Below, piece after piece: positions 1 to 6,455 of a stretch of 8,575 bases of DNA. Each line of letters opens with the position of its first letter. The first letter of the stretch is position 1. The position numbers and the translations under genes are program-made. Where the stretch lies: positions 600,205-608,779 of the forward strand of contig CP070801.1 in assembly GCA_020343575.1 (NCBI GenBank). Reading direction: 5' to 3'. This DNA comes from Candidatus Aenigmatarchaeota archaeon (GTDB taxonomy: Archaea > Aenigmatarchaeota > Aenigmatarchaeia > QMZP01). The notes beneath the pieces were generated by a model that was not told the DNA's origin, did no database searches, and worked only from the letters and a program-made list of their open reading frames with translations.

Positions 1-894
1 ACCACCCTGCTGAAGCACTGACACATCGTTTACCAGAACCTTTGTTGTTGTACCAGGTAGTGAGTAGGTTCCACCCTCTAGCCATACGGTTGGGGTTGTT
101 GATGCTCCGTTTATCTTCAACGAAACCCCAAGAGGTGATGTCTGGTAAGCAAACATCTCTATTGTGAATGGGGTTCCTTCAACTGTTACATCCACAGAAT
201 CGCCAACCGTAAGTGATACAGTCTGTGCTCCCACAGATGAATACAGGGTCAATTTCTGGAGTCCCTGGGTTTGGGTTGGTCCGAAGGTGAAATCGTTGCC
301 GTAAAGCTCTATGCTGTAGTCCGAACCCACCGCACTTGGATCGAGTCCGCCAAGGAACAGGACAGTTGTGTTGTAGGTCTTTCCAGAACCGAATGTGCTG
401 TAAAGGTATGGTTCCTGGAAATCAACTGTTGTACCGTAGTCAACTTTAAGTCCTGAACCGGGTTCGATCTGCTGCTGGTAGGAAATCTCTGACGTGTTTA
501 CATCAACAAATGTACCCGTTGCCAGCAAGACCGGCAACTCAGTGTCTGTTACTGTTGACTTTACCAGGTCCCATGTCTTTGTAAGGTAAGTCTTGTTCAG
601 GTCACTGGTGATCAATGTACCATCAGACACTGAAGGTATGCCAGCAGCTCCTGCGACAGTAACCATCTTTGTTGCATATCCTGCGACAGCTACTCCGACG
701 TCAATTCCTCCCAGAACGTCTGCTGCGTCTGGCGCTGCTGCCGGGCTTCCACCAATCACTATCATTGGTGACAAAAGCTGTCCCGTGTCTGTGACTACGT
801 AGTCGCCTAATCCAGCGCCGAGAGCTCCGAAAGCTATTGTTGCTCCTGCTGCTATGGCAGCTAAACCTCCTGCCAAGATTTGTCTTATGTTCAT
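1..894 (-). CDS. S-layer-like surface protein precursor, N-terminal part (runs off window)
   Basis: The reading frame starts at an ATG at 894-892 and is open to the window edge, giving 298 residues with no stop. Residues 1-30 look like a Sec signal peptide: two positively charged residues near the start, then a long Ala/Gly/Ile-rich stretch ending near AGLG. Residues 43-80 (starting PMIVIGG, then alternating small and aliphatic residues) resemble the N-terminal domain of methanogen-type S-layer proteins, where a V/I-V-G core is followed by an Ala-rich helix. The rest is Thr/Ser/Gly/Val-rich beta-like sequence with few Cys or Lys, as expected for an exported cell-surface protein. N-glycosylation sequons are seen at N100 (NKT), N133 (NTS) and N175 (NTT). 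A GGAGG lies five bases before the ATG. The S-layer identity is inferred from architecture and recalled family features. Another large secreted surface protein is possible. The C-terminal half is missing here. Confidence 0.75.
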   Translation of the reverse strand, partial: MNIRQILAGGLAAIAAGATIAFGALGAGLGDYVVTDTGQLLSPMIVIGGSPAAAPDAADVLGGIDVGVAVAGYATKMVTVAGAAGIPSVSDGTLITSDLNKTYLTKTWDLVKSTVTDTELPVLLATGTFVDVNTSEISYQQQIEPGSGLKVDYGTTVDFQEPYLYSTFGSGKTYNTTVLFLGGLDPSAVGSDYSIELYGNDFTFGPTQTQGLQKLTLYSSVGAQTVSLTVGDSVDVTVEGTPFTIEMFAYQTSPLGVSLKINGASTTPTVWLEGGTYSLPGTTTKVLVNDVSVLQQGG

Positions 895-899
895 TTTTT

Positions 900-904
900 C
901 CTCC
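900..904 (-). promoter_or_regulatory. Ribosome binding site of the S-layer-like gene
   Basis: GGAGG on the minus strand, five bases before the ATG at 894. It supports this start codon and a leadered mRNA. Confidence 0.75.
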
Positions 905-996
905 AATTTTGAAACATCATCCCAAATACCCAGAATACACCATGGCCATACCTAGGCATCCGAGACGATTGATATACAATTCTTTGTCCCTCTTGG

Positions 997-1005
997 TATA
1001 TATAA
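997..1005 (-). promoter_or_regulatory. TATA box of the S-layer-like gene
   Basis: The minus strand reads TTATATATA here. About 25 bases downstream would place the start of transcription near 975 and leave a 5' leader of roughly 80 bases before the ATG at 894. Long leaders with a strong ribosome site are common for abundant surface proteins, but the start site is only inferred. Confidence 0.55.
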
Positions 1006-1010
1006 CTATA

Positions 1011-1078
1011 GTGAAACAGTTTCATGAACAGATAATGATAGTATCACAGTCTACCAGAATATTATATAAGATACTATA
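1011..1078. promoter_or_regulatory. Cluster of small palindromes upstream of the S-layer-like promoter
   Basis: Directly upstream of the TATA box lie TGAAACAGTTTCA at 1012-1024 (six-base arms around one base) and TGATAGTATCA at 1036-1046 (five-base arms around one base). Their centres are 23 bases apart, about two helical turns. GATACTATA at 1070-1078 matches the reverse complement of 1037-1045 at eight of nine positions. This position, just upstream of BRE/TATA, is where archaeal activators often bind. The DNA is AT-rich, so short palindromes also arise by chance. An operator role is inference. Confidence 0.35.
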
Positions 1079-1131
1079 TATTTTTTTAATTGTTCCAAAA
1101 TCATTTTTAGGACTTATTTTTAATTTTTATA

Positions 1132-1147
1132 ATAAAATAGAAAAATA
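1132..1147 (-). terminator. T-rich terminator after the winged-helix gene
   Basis: Some 25 bases past the stop codon at 1173 the minus strand reads TTTTTCTATTTTATT. Archaeal RNA polymerase ends transcription at such U tracts without needing a hairpin. It would separate this gene from the S-layer-like gene, which has its own TATA box. Confidence 0.5.
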
Positions 1148-1172
1148 TGCAAAATTGACACCAGACGGGCAT

Positions 1173-2114
1173 TTATTCCAATATTTCCACATCATCTATG
1201 ATACCGTCCCCGTTCATATCGTATCCCCTGACAACCTTCGCTATAATCTTTGGGTTGGATTTGTTTCCCTTCATGATTTTTTCCATGTGTTTTACCCACG
1301 CGAGGACAGCAGACCTCGTTCCATGGAACCTCTTCCCTGCCAATATCAAGACTTTTCCTTTCTTGTCCCATGGGTTGTCCACTATCTCGACCAGACCGCA
1401 CTCATCATCATTGTAGATTTTTCCAGAAAGTTCTGATCTTATTCTCCTCAGGTCCCTCTTTACCTCAAAGAATATGGGAAGTTCCTTGTTTATTTTCCTG
1501 GTAACCATGTTAACTGTAGGTCCACCGAAGAGTATAAGATTTCCCTTCAAATCCTTCTCCCTGACCTCAGTATCCAGCTTGTAGTTCGGAACCTGCTTTC
1601 CCCTAGTGAATGCCCCGATGAAAAGGGCAAAATCTATCGCACAACAAGAATCTGACGCTCTTGCTTTCCAGGGACCATGGGGATCAGGTGAACCAACAAT
1701 AATCTTCGCATTCAAGTCCCCATCAAATATGAAAGGTTCCAGGGACTTCACATGAACCGGGGAATGGATTTTCAACTCACTCTCTACCGGAACTTTATCC
1801 ATCCTGAGGCCGAATGCGAAATCCTTTATCTGATAGAACTTTGCGATGGTTCCGTGCCTAGGCTCTGATTTGACTTCCCTTATTAGCTTTGCCTTTTTGA
1901 ACTTGTTCGTGTAGTAGTAAACCTTTTGCTCATGCACACCCAGCTTCTTTGCAACATCTATGGGGCACGAGGGCTTGTAGAACTCCTGGAAAATCCTCCA
2001 TCCCAGCTGACTTGAAAAAAGTTTCATGTTCTCTGGTTTCTCGAAAAGCCTTATGGGTACCATGGTGTGTTTTTTTCCATTGCTCCTCAGCAAAAAATCC
2101 TTTCCCTTTTCCAT
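1173..2114 (-). CDS. Winged-helix protein with S-layer-like C-terminal domain and EF-hand loop
   Basis: 313 residues with no signal peptide or membrane segment, so probably cytoplasmic. Residues about 36-98 look like a winged helix of ArsR/MarR type: a helix from QLGWRIFQEFY, then CPIDVAKKLGVHEQKVYYYTNK as the turn and recognition helix, and a wing ending FYQIKD. Residues 137-285 form a second domain with GSPDPHGPWKAR (141-152), a GGP at 197-199 and LAGKRFHGTR at 258-267. As I recall it, this pattern is shared with a family of archaeal HTH proteins and with C-terminal S-layer domains. The last residues hold a canonical 12-residue EF-hand loop, D299-x-N301-x-D303-G-I305-x-D307-x-x-E310. Ligand and targets are unknown. 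The ATG at 2114 is chosen because AGGGA lies four bases upstream; M18 is an alternative. It sits immediately upstream of the S-layer-like gene on the same strand, so control of that gene is an attractive but untested idea. Confidence 0.8.
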   Translation of the reverse strand: MEKGKDFLLRSNGKKHTMVPIRLFEKPENMKLFSSQLGWRIFQEFYKPSCPIDVAKKLGVHEQKVYYYTNKFKKAKLIREVKSEPRHGTIAKFYQIKDFAFGLRMDKVPVESELKIHSPVHVKSLEPFIFDGDLNAKIIVGSPDPHGPWKARASDSCCAIDFALFIGAFTRGKQVPNYKLDTEVREKDLKGNLILFGGPTVNMVTRKINKELPIFFEVKRDLRRIRSELSGKIYNDDECGLVEIVDNPWDKKGKVLILAGKRFHGTRSAVLAWVKHMEKIMKGNKSNPKIIAKVVRGYDMNGDGIIDDVEILE

Positions 2115-2229
2115 TTTTCCCTATTACTTTTATTTTAATATTATAATAAATTTTTTAATAATATTTATAAATATATGCTTTTTTCAGGGATTTTCTGCTT
2201 CGGGTTTCTGATGATTTTTTCAATAAAGC

Positions 2230-2239
2230 GTTTATATAG
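2230..2239 (+). promoter_or_regulatory. TATA box of glmS
   Basis: GTTTATATAG on the plus strand. Transcription would start about 25 bases on, near 2258-2262, giving a leader of about 77 bases before the ATG at 2338. Confidence 0.6.
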
Positions 2240-2260
2240 GGTAGGGAAAGACTTAACCAA

Positions 2261-2337
2261 GTGAACACTACTTCAGTGGGTGATGGCAGAGATAGCGAGT
2301 CACACTCGGAGAAGTTAAACCTCCAGCAGGATGATCC
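2261..2337 (+). promoter_or_regulatory. Structured glmS 5' leader with 5S rRNA-like words
   Basis: Predicted glmS leader. Hairpins seen by eye: CACT/AGTG at 2266-2269 and 2275-2278; CGAGT/ACTCG at 2296-2300 and 2304-2308 with a three-base loop; and an overlapping alternative GGAG/CTCC at 2308-2311 and 2321-2324. The second and third share a base, so they could be alternatives. In order, the leader also holds ATAGCG, CACACTCGG, GAAGTTAAAC and CCAGC. These recall the loop A, helix II and loop B words of archaeal 5S rRNA, with the helix III arm missing. AGGATGAT at 2328-2335 is a weak ribosome site two bases before the ATG. It shows no resemblance to the bacterial glmS ribozyme core. Function unknown; the 5S likeness may be chance. 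Confidence 0.35.
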
Positions 2338-4134
2338 ATGTGCGGTATTGTTGGCTATATTGGTGACACAGTAGCTGCCCCTGTAATATTTGAATCTCTG
2401 AAGAAGCTTGAATACCGAGGATACGATTCATACTGATTCGCAACGCTTCACAACAACGAGTTCTTTGTAAAAAAGGATAAGGGAAAGATAAGTGATTTGG
2501 AATTCGAAAATCTTCCGGAGACCTTGCTCGGTTTTATGGGAGTCGGACACTCAAGGTGGGCAACCCATGGTATTCCTTCTGAAGAAAACTCCCATCCCCA
2601 TTTTGACTGCAAGGGAAACTTCTTGGTTGTCCACAACGGTATAATTGAGAACTACCAGGAGCTGAAAAACGAGCTGAAGCAGAAGGGTCATGGTTTCAAA
2701 TCCGATACAGACACAGAGATAATTCCCCACCTGATCGAGAATTTTGCAGAACTGGGTTTTGAGGAAGCAGTCAAGAAAGCAGTAGGGAAACTGAAAGGAA
2801 GGTATGCGATAGTCGCTTTGAACAGGAATTCTGATAAAATGATAGGGGTAAGAAGAGGTTCGCCGCTTATAGTAGGGGTGAAGAACGGGGTGAAGGATTC
2901 TGATAAGAGGGAGTTTTTCCTGGCATCTGACATACCCGCATTTCTGGACCACACCAACAATGTGATGTACCTGGATGATGAGGAGATGGTTGTTATAGAC
3001 AAAAATGAGAGAAGTATAAAGTTCCACAACCTTGAGAGAAGGGAAGATGTTGAGAAGCGGTTGATAAACATTGGCTGGGATGCCGGTCAGGCAGAGAAGA
3101 ACGGGTTTGAGCATTTCATGCTTAAGGAGATAATGGAGCAGAAGGATACGATAATGAGGGCACTGAACCAGGATGTGAAAAGCATTGGGAGCATGGCAGA
3201 GAAAATAAACAACGCCTTCGGGACGTTCTTTACCGGATGCGGGACAGCCGGGAACGTATGCCTGGCAGGGGAGTATATATTCTCAAAAGTCGCTGGTAAG
3301 CATATCAACTTCATTGTTTCCTCTGAGTTTCCGAACTATCACCACTTTCTGACAGACAAAACTCTGCTCATCGCAATCTCACAGTCGGGGGAAACCGCTG
3401 ACGTTTTGGAAGCGATAGAAGCAGCAAAGAAGAAGAGAGTAAAGATAATGTCGCTCGTTAACGTGATGGGTTCTTCGCTTGATAGGAAATCCGATTATTC
3501 ATTCCTTATCAAAGCCGGTCCTGAAAAAGCAGTCGCTTCTACAAAGGCAGCTACCTCTCAGCTTGCCCTCATTACACTCCTTGCATATGCATGCGCAGGG
3601 AAACTGAATGAGGGCAGGCGCCTCCTAATAGAAACAGCCTCCAAAGTTAACGATATGTTGAATCCACGATATGAGAAACATATCAGGAGGCTGGCTGAGA
3701 AAATCTACAAAAAGGATAGTATGTACATAATAGGCAGATCGCTAAACTACCCAATGGCCTTGGAGTCTGCGATAAAAATCCAGGAGGTCAGTTATATACA
3801 TGCGCAGGGTTTTGCTGGTGGAGAACTGAAACACGGTCCCCTTGCCCTGATAGACAAGGGAACCCCCTGTATTGCGTTGGTTGCAGAGGACGAGGTCAAA
3901 GATGATGTTATAAGCAATGCAATGGAAATAAAATCCAGGGGTGGATGCATAATAGGTGTTGCCCCGGAGAACAACGAGGTTTTTGATTACTGGATCAAGG
4001 TCCCTGACGTCGGTGACGCATCACCTATCGTTAACATAATACCCGTCCAGATTCTTGCCTATCACTTGGCAGTCCTCAGAGGGTGCAACCCGGATTATCC
4101 AAAGAACCTTGCGAAATCCGTAACAGTTAAATAA
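2338..4134 (+). CDS. glmS: Glucosamine-6-phosphate synthase, with an in-frame UGA at codon 33
   Basis: Makes glucosamine-6-phosphate from fructose-6-phosphate and glutamine, the first step to UDP-GlcNAc. Reading through the UGA gives 598 residues, the family's usual length. The frame starts MCGIVGYIG, with the catalytic Cys2 nucleophile of class II glutaminases, then [24 protein letters not shown] and [10 protein letters not shown]. The two SIS domains follow, marked by [49 protein letters not shown] and the C-terminal NLAKSVTVK. All expected motifs are intact. The one defect is TGA at 2434-2436, where aligned GlmS proteins have Gly33 (E. coli: YRGYDSAG); GGA to TGA is a single change. A product starting after the stop, for example at TTG 2497, would lack Cys2 and could not use glutamine. 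Sequence error, true nonsense mutation or recoding are all possible. It lies 20 bases upstream of the glmU-type gene and is probably cotranscribed with it. Confidence 0.88.
2434..2436 (+). other. In-frame UGA codon in glmS at the conserved Gly33 position
   Basis: The frame from ATG 2338 reads YRGYDSY, then TGA, then FATLHNNE, and continues open to 4134. The alignment with E. coli GlmS is gap-free from Met1 to this point. Other genes in the window show no internal UGA and use TGG for Trp, so a general code change is not supported. Confidence 0.9.
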
Positions 4135-4154
4135 GGAGGGGTTAAAAGGATTCT

Positions 4155-5345
4155 ATGCAGGCTGTAATTCTTGCTGCTGGGAAATCAACGAGAACAAATC
4201 CGTTGACTTTGACCAGGCCGAAGGTTCTCCTTCCGGTTGCCAACAAAACTATCCTTCAGCACAACCTGGAAAACCTGAAGGGATTTATTGACGAGGCAAT
4301 AATAATCGTTGGGTATAAGAAAGAGATGATAGAGGAATATTTCGGGAAGAAATTCCAGGGCATCAAGATGACCTACGTTGAACAGAAAGAACAGCTGGGA
4401 ACAGGTCATGCTGTTCTTCCCGCAGAGGATTACATAAGCGGCAGGTTCATTGTGATGAACGGAGATGACATATACCACAGGGACAACATAAAGGATATTC
4501 TTGATTATGATTACTCGCTTATGGTTGAGAAGGTTAAGGATCCCTCTAGGTTCGGTATATGGATAGTTGAAGATAACAAAATCAAGGATTTCGCCGAAAA
4601 ACCAAAGAAATTCATTTCAGATATCGCCAACTGCGGTATGTACATTCTTGATAAGAGGATATTCGACGAGATAAGAAAACTCAAGAAATCAGAAAGGGAA
4701 GAATATGAACTGAACGAAGCTGTGAACTCCTTTGCAAAGAAAGTAGAAGTGAAATACGTGGTTTCCAACGGAAAATGGCTACCCATAGGATATTCCTGGA
4801 ACCTCTTAGAGGTAAATGAGAGGTTGTTAAAGGAGATGAGAAGTTCCCAGATTGAAGGCGAAGTCGAGCCGAATGCGACCATAAAGGGAAACGTCTCAGT
4901 CGGTAAGGGAAGTGTGATAAAGAATGGAGCCTATATCGAGGGTCCTGTTGTGATAGGAGAGAACTGCTCGATTGGGCCGAATTGCTATATAAGGCCTTTC
5001 ACTTCGATTGGGCCGAACTGTAGGATAGGTAACGCTGTAGAGATAAAGAACTGCATCATCATGGACAACACTAGGATAGGTCACCTCTCCTATTTCGGGG
5101 ACTCGATAGTGGGTTTTGATGTGAACGTTGGGGGAGGAAACATGTCTGCGAACCTGAGGCATGACAGGGAAAGTGTGAAAACCCATGTGAAAGATGAACT
5201 GGTTGATACTGAGAGGGAGAAGTTCGGAACCGTTATAGGTGATGGTGCTCGTACCGGAATAAACACATCTATTTATCCTGGGAGAAAGATCTGGCCTGGG
5301 AAAAACACCATGCCCGGGGAAATAATAAAGGAGGACTTAACATAA
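4155..5345 (+). CDS. glmU: GlmU-type bifunctional sugar-1-phosphate nucleotidylyltransferase/acetyltransferase
   Basis: Probably acetylates glucosamine-1-phosphate and transfers UMP to give UDP-GlcNAc. The N-terminal Rossmann-like domain (1-225) has LAAGKSTRTNPLTLTRPK (6-23; the usual GxGTR here reads GKSTR), LGTGHA (81-86), NGDD with the likely metal-binding Asp (102-105), and FAEKP (146-150). Residues 236-390 form a left-handed beta-helix of hexapeptide repeats. This includes GHLSYFGDS (309-317), whose His310 matches the acetyltransferase His of GlmU, and VNVGGGN (323-329). A 14-base DNA repeat (4968-4981 and 5004-5017) reflects two near-identical coils. The length of 396 is close to that of archaeal homologues such as ST0452 of Sulfurisphaera tokodaii (about 401, from memory), which lack the longer bacterial C-terminus. 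GGAGGGG at 4135-4141 and AGGA at 4147-4150 precede the ATG. No phosphoglucosamine mutase (GlmM) is visible nearby. Other sugar substrates are possible. Confidence 0.88.
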   Translation: MQAVILAAGKSTRTNPLTLTRPKVLLPVANKTILQHNLENLKGFIDEAIIIVGYKKEMIEEYFGKKFQGIKMTYVEQKEQLGTGHAVLPAEDYISGRFIVMNGDDIYHRDNIKDILDYDYSLMVEKVKDPSRFGIWIVEDNKIKDFAEKPKKFISDIANCGMYILDKRIFDEIRKLKKSEREEYELNEAVNSFAKKVEVKYVVSNGKWLPIGYSWNLLEVNERLLKEMRSSQIEGEVEPNATIKGNVSVGKGSVIKNGAYIEGPVVIGENCSIGPNCYIRPFTSIGPNCRIGNAVEIKNCIIMDNTRIGHLSYFGDSIVGFDVNVGGGNMSANLRHDRESVKTHVKDELVDTEREKFGTVIGDGARTGINTSIYPGRKIWPGKNTMPGEIIKEDLT

Positions 5346-5350
5346 GAATC

Positions 5351-5359
5351 CATTTAAAA
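5351..5359 (+). promoter_or_regulatory. TATA box of the small membrane protein gene (leaderless transcript likely)
   Basis: CATTTAAAA lies with its centre about 27 bases before the ATG at 5383, so transcription should start at or within a few bases of the start codon. No good ribosome site is present (only GAGAGA at 5365-5370), which fits a leaderless mRNA. Confidence 0.5.
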
Positions 5360-5382
5360 GAGCAGAGAGATAATAAATAAAT

Positions 5383-5829
5383 ATGGTTGACTTTCCATCA
5401 AACTTCTTTGACTTGGATGCAATCTACGGTCTCGCAACGTCCCAATCATATACCTACTGGATAGGCCTTGGAATAAACATCATTCTCTCAACCATAATAG
5501 GGGGGATAATCCTAATTGTAATCCTGGAGATTTTCAGCAAGAAGTTCAAGGAACCCATAAAACCTGGGAACGCATTCCTGGCTGTTCTTGTTGTCAATCT
5601 GATAAACATGATAGGGATAATGGGTTTCCTGCTCCCGTATATAGCCCCTGTCCCTTACCTGGTTATGATTCTCCCACTACTGATATGGATACTGCTAATC
5701 AAGGCATTCTTTGGAGAACTGAGCTTTATACACGCAATAGCAGTTGGGATTATATTCTATTTGATAACAATATTTGTACTACCATATCTTGCAGGATTTG
5801 TGATGGGGTTCCTACCTAGTTTTGGCTAA
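5383..5829 (+). CDS. Small multi-pass membrane protein of unknown function
   Basis: 148 residues, dominated by hydrophobic stretches. I see about four membrane segments, near 24-49 (ending before the basic FSKKFKE), 62-83, 88-107 and 113-143, with few charged residues between them. Asn residues at about 62-75 (GNAFLAVLVVNLINMIG) and Pro at 85-91 are the only polar or helix-breaking landmarks. There is no signal peptide cleavage motif, Cys pair or catalytic motif that I recognise. The ATG is supported by a TATA box at the spacing expected for a leaderless transcript. It follows glmU by 37 bases but seems to have its own promoter, so it need not work with the amino-sugar genes. It converges on the uL16 gene, with 27 bases between the two stop codons. 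Confidence 0.7.
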   Translation: MVDFPSNFFDLDAIYGLATSQSYTYWIGLGINIILSTIIGGIILIVILEIFSKKFKEPIKPGNAFLAVLVVNLINMIGIMGFLLPYIAPVPYLVMILPLLIWILLIKAFFGELSFIHAIAVGIIFYLITIFVLPYLAGFVMGFLPSFG

Positions 5830-5856
5830 ACCCCTTTACTTTTGAAAGAAGTAGGA

Positions 5857-6378
5857 TTATTTCTTTTTGTAGACTATGCTGCAACTTGTGGGGAACTTGG
5901 CTGATGCCCTCCTTAGGGCCTCCTTTGCAATTTTCTGCTTCGATTTGTCAATCCTTATTAACATCAAGTTCTGACCAGGTCTTACCCTTGCTGCTGTTCC
6001 TATGGGTTTTCCAAATGCCTTCCTCATTCCTGTCTGGAACCTATCTGCTCCTGCTCCTGTTGCTATGGTGTTCTCTCTCAGAACATGATGGGGATAGACA
6101 AGAATTTTCAGGAAGTAGTTTTCCTTTCCAATGGTCTTGTCCAGGTACTTATTCGCTGTAACCCTTGCGGCCTCGAGAGCGTTGTGCCTCACCTGAACCC
6201 CATTATTCGAAACCAGGAATGCCTTCATGGAGAAATCCTTTTCCGCATCTCCCATCTCGAATTTATGTATCTTGGGGTCAGGAACCCCCTTGACATAGCT
6301 TCTTCTGGGCTTTCTCCTGCTCTGCCTTGTGTAAGGCCTTTCCAGTTTTTTGTAGCACTTCGCGGGTCTCAATCCCAT
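5857..6378 (-). CDS. Large-subunit ribosomal protein uL16 (L10e type)
   Basis: Component of the large ribosomal subunit near the peptidyl-transferase centre and the A-site tRNA. From the ATG at 6378 it starts [18 protein letters not shown], as archaeal L10e proteins do, giving 173 residues, the family's usual size. Further family landmarks are [62 protein letters not shown] and the [10 protein letters not shown] segment. A GTG three codons upstream (6387) keeps the frame open, but the conserved N-terminus favours the ATG. It is a single gene here, with its own TATA-like box and no other ribosomal genes beside it. The Lys/Arg-rich composition is as expected. Confidence 0.95.
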   Translation of the reverse strand: MGLRPAKCYKKLERPYTRQSRRKPRRSYVKGVPDPKIHKFEMGDAEKDFSMKAFLVSNNGVQVRHNALEAARVTANKYLDKTIGKENYFLKILVYPHHVLRENTIATGAGADRFQTGMRKAFGKPIGTAARVRPGQNLMLIRIDKSKQKIAKEALRRASAKFPTSCSIVYKKK

Positions 6379-6429
6379 ATCAACCACTTCTATTTATTGG
6401 TTAACTATTTGGTTAATTAATATAGTAAG

Positions 6430-6439
6430 TATTTAAAAA
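6430..6439 (-). promoter_or_regulatory. TATA-like box of the uL16 gene, doubling as T tract after dcd
   Basis: The minus strand reads TTTTTAAATA. It would start transcription near 6405-6410, about 30 bases before the uL16 ATG. The T run lies about 17 bases past the dcd stop codon, so the same bases may help end the upstream operon. Confidence 0.45.
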
Positions 6440-6455
6440 TGTAGGATATTGACTC

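Larger units (their letters stand above)
2115..2337. promoter_or_regulatory. Divergent intergenic region, winged-helix gene / glmS
   Basis: This spacer of 223 bases holds two promoters facing away from each other. The left half is very AT-rich, with ATATTTATAAATAT at 2161-2174. As a TATA element it would start the minus-strand gene near 2137. The right half holds the glmS TATA box and a less AT-rich leader. No open reading frame with convincing coding character is seen. Confidence 0.5.

Noticed and set aside
593..802. Plus-strand open frame of 69 codons rich in Ala/Pro/Thr
   Set aside because: It is antisense to the S-layer-like gene; its composition mirrors the Ala/Gly-rich codons of the real frame.
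837..1436. Plus-strand open frame of 199 codons
   Set aside because: It spans the S-layer start, the promoter spacer and the 3' end of the winged-helix gene antisense, with low-complexity Leu/Ile/Phe-rich translation. It is a shadow frame.
2277..2337. C/D box guide RNA in the glmS leader (TGATGG, GGATGAT)
   Set aside because: No CUGA D boxes and no terminal stem at the right spacing.
2261..2374. GTG-initiated upstream frame of 37 codons overlapping the glmS start
   Set aside because: No ribosome site precedes the GTG, the translation (Ser/Asp/Glu-rich) shows no recognisable character, and its last third is simply glmS out of frame. An RNA element explains the leader at least as well.
2434..2436. 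Selenocysteine at the glmS UGA
   Set aside because: The position is a structural glycine, not a catalytic Cys, and no SECIS-like hairpin was noticed in the short region after the stop codon.
2551..3114. Minus-strand open frame of 187 codons opposite glmS
   Set aside because: Antisense to conserved GlmS motifs, with no ribosome site and no recognisable protein features.
2497..4134. glmS starting at TTG 2497 as a natural short form
   Set aside because: This would remove Cys2 and the first glutaminase strands, while the upstream 53 codons align perfectly with the family. No ribosome site precedes the TTG.
4968..5017. Direct 14-base repeat as a mobile or regulatory repeat
   Set aside because: It lies in phase inside the GlmU beta-helix, 36 bases apart, and simply encodes two similar hexapeptide coils.
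6379..6387. GTG 6387 as start of the uL16 gene
   Set aside because: Archaeal L10e proteins begin at the equivalent of the ATG at 6378 (MGLRPAKCY or close variants); the extra three codons have no support.
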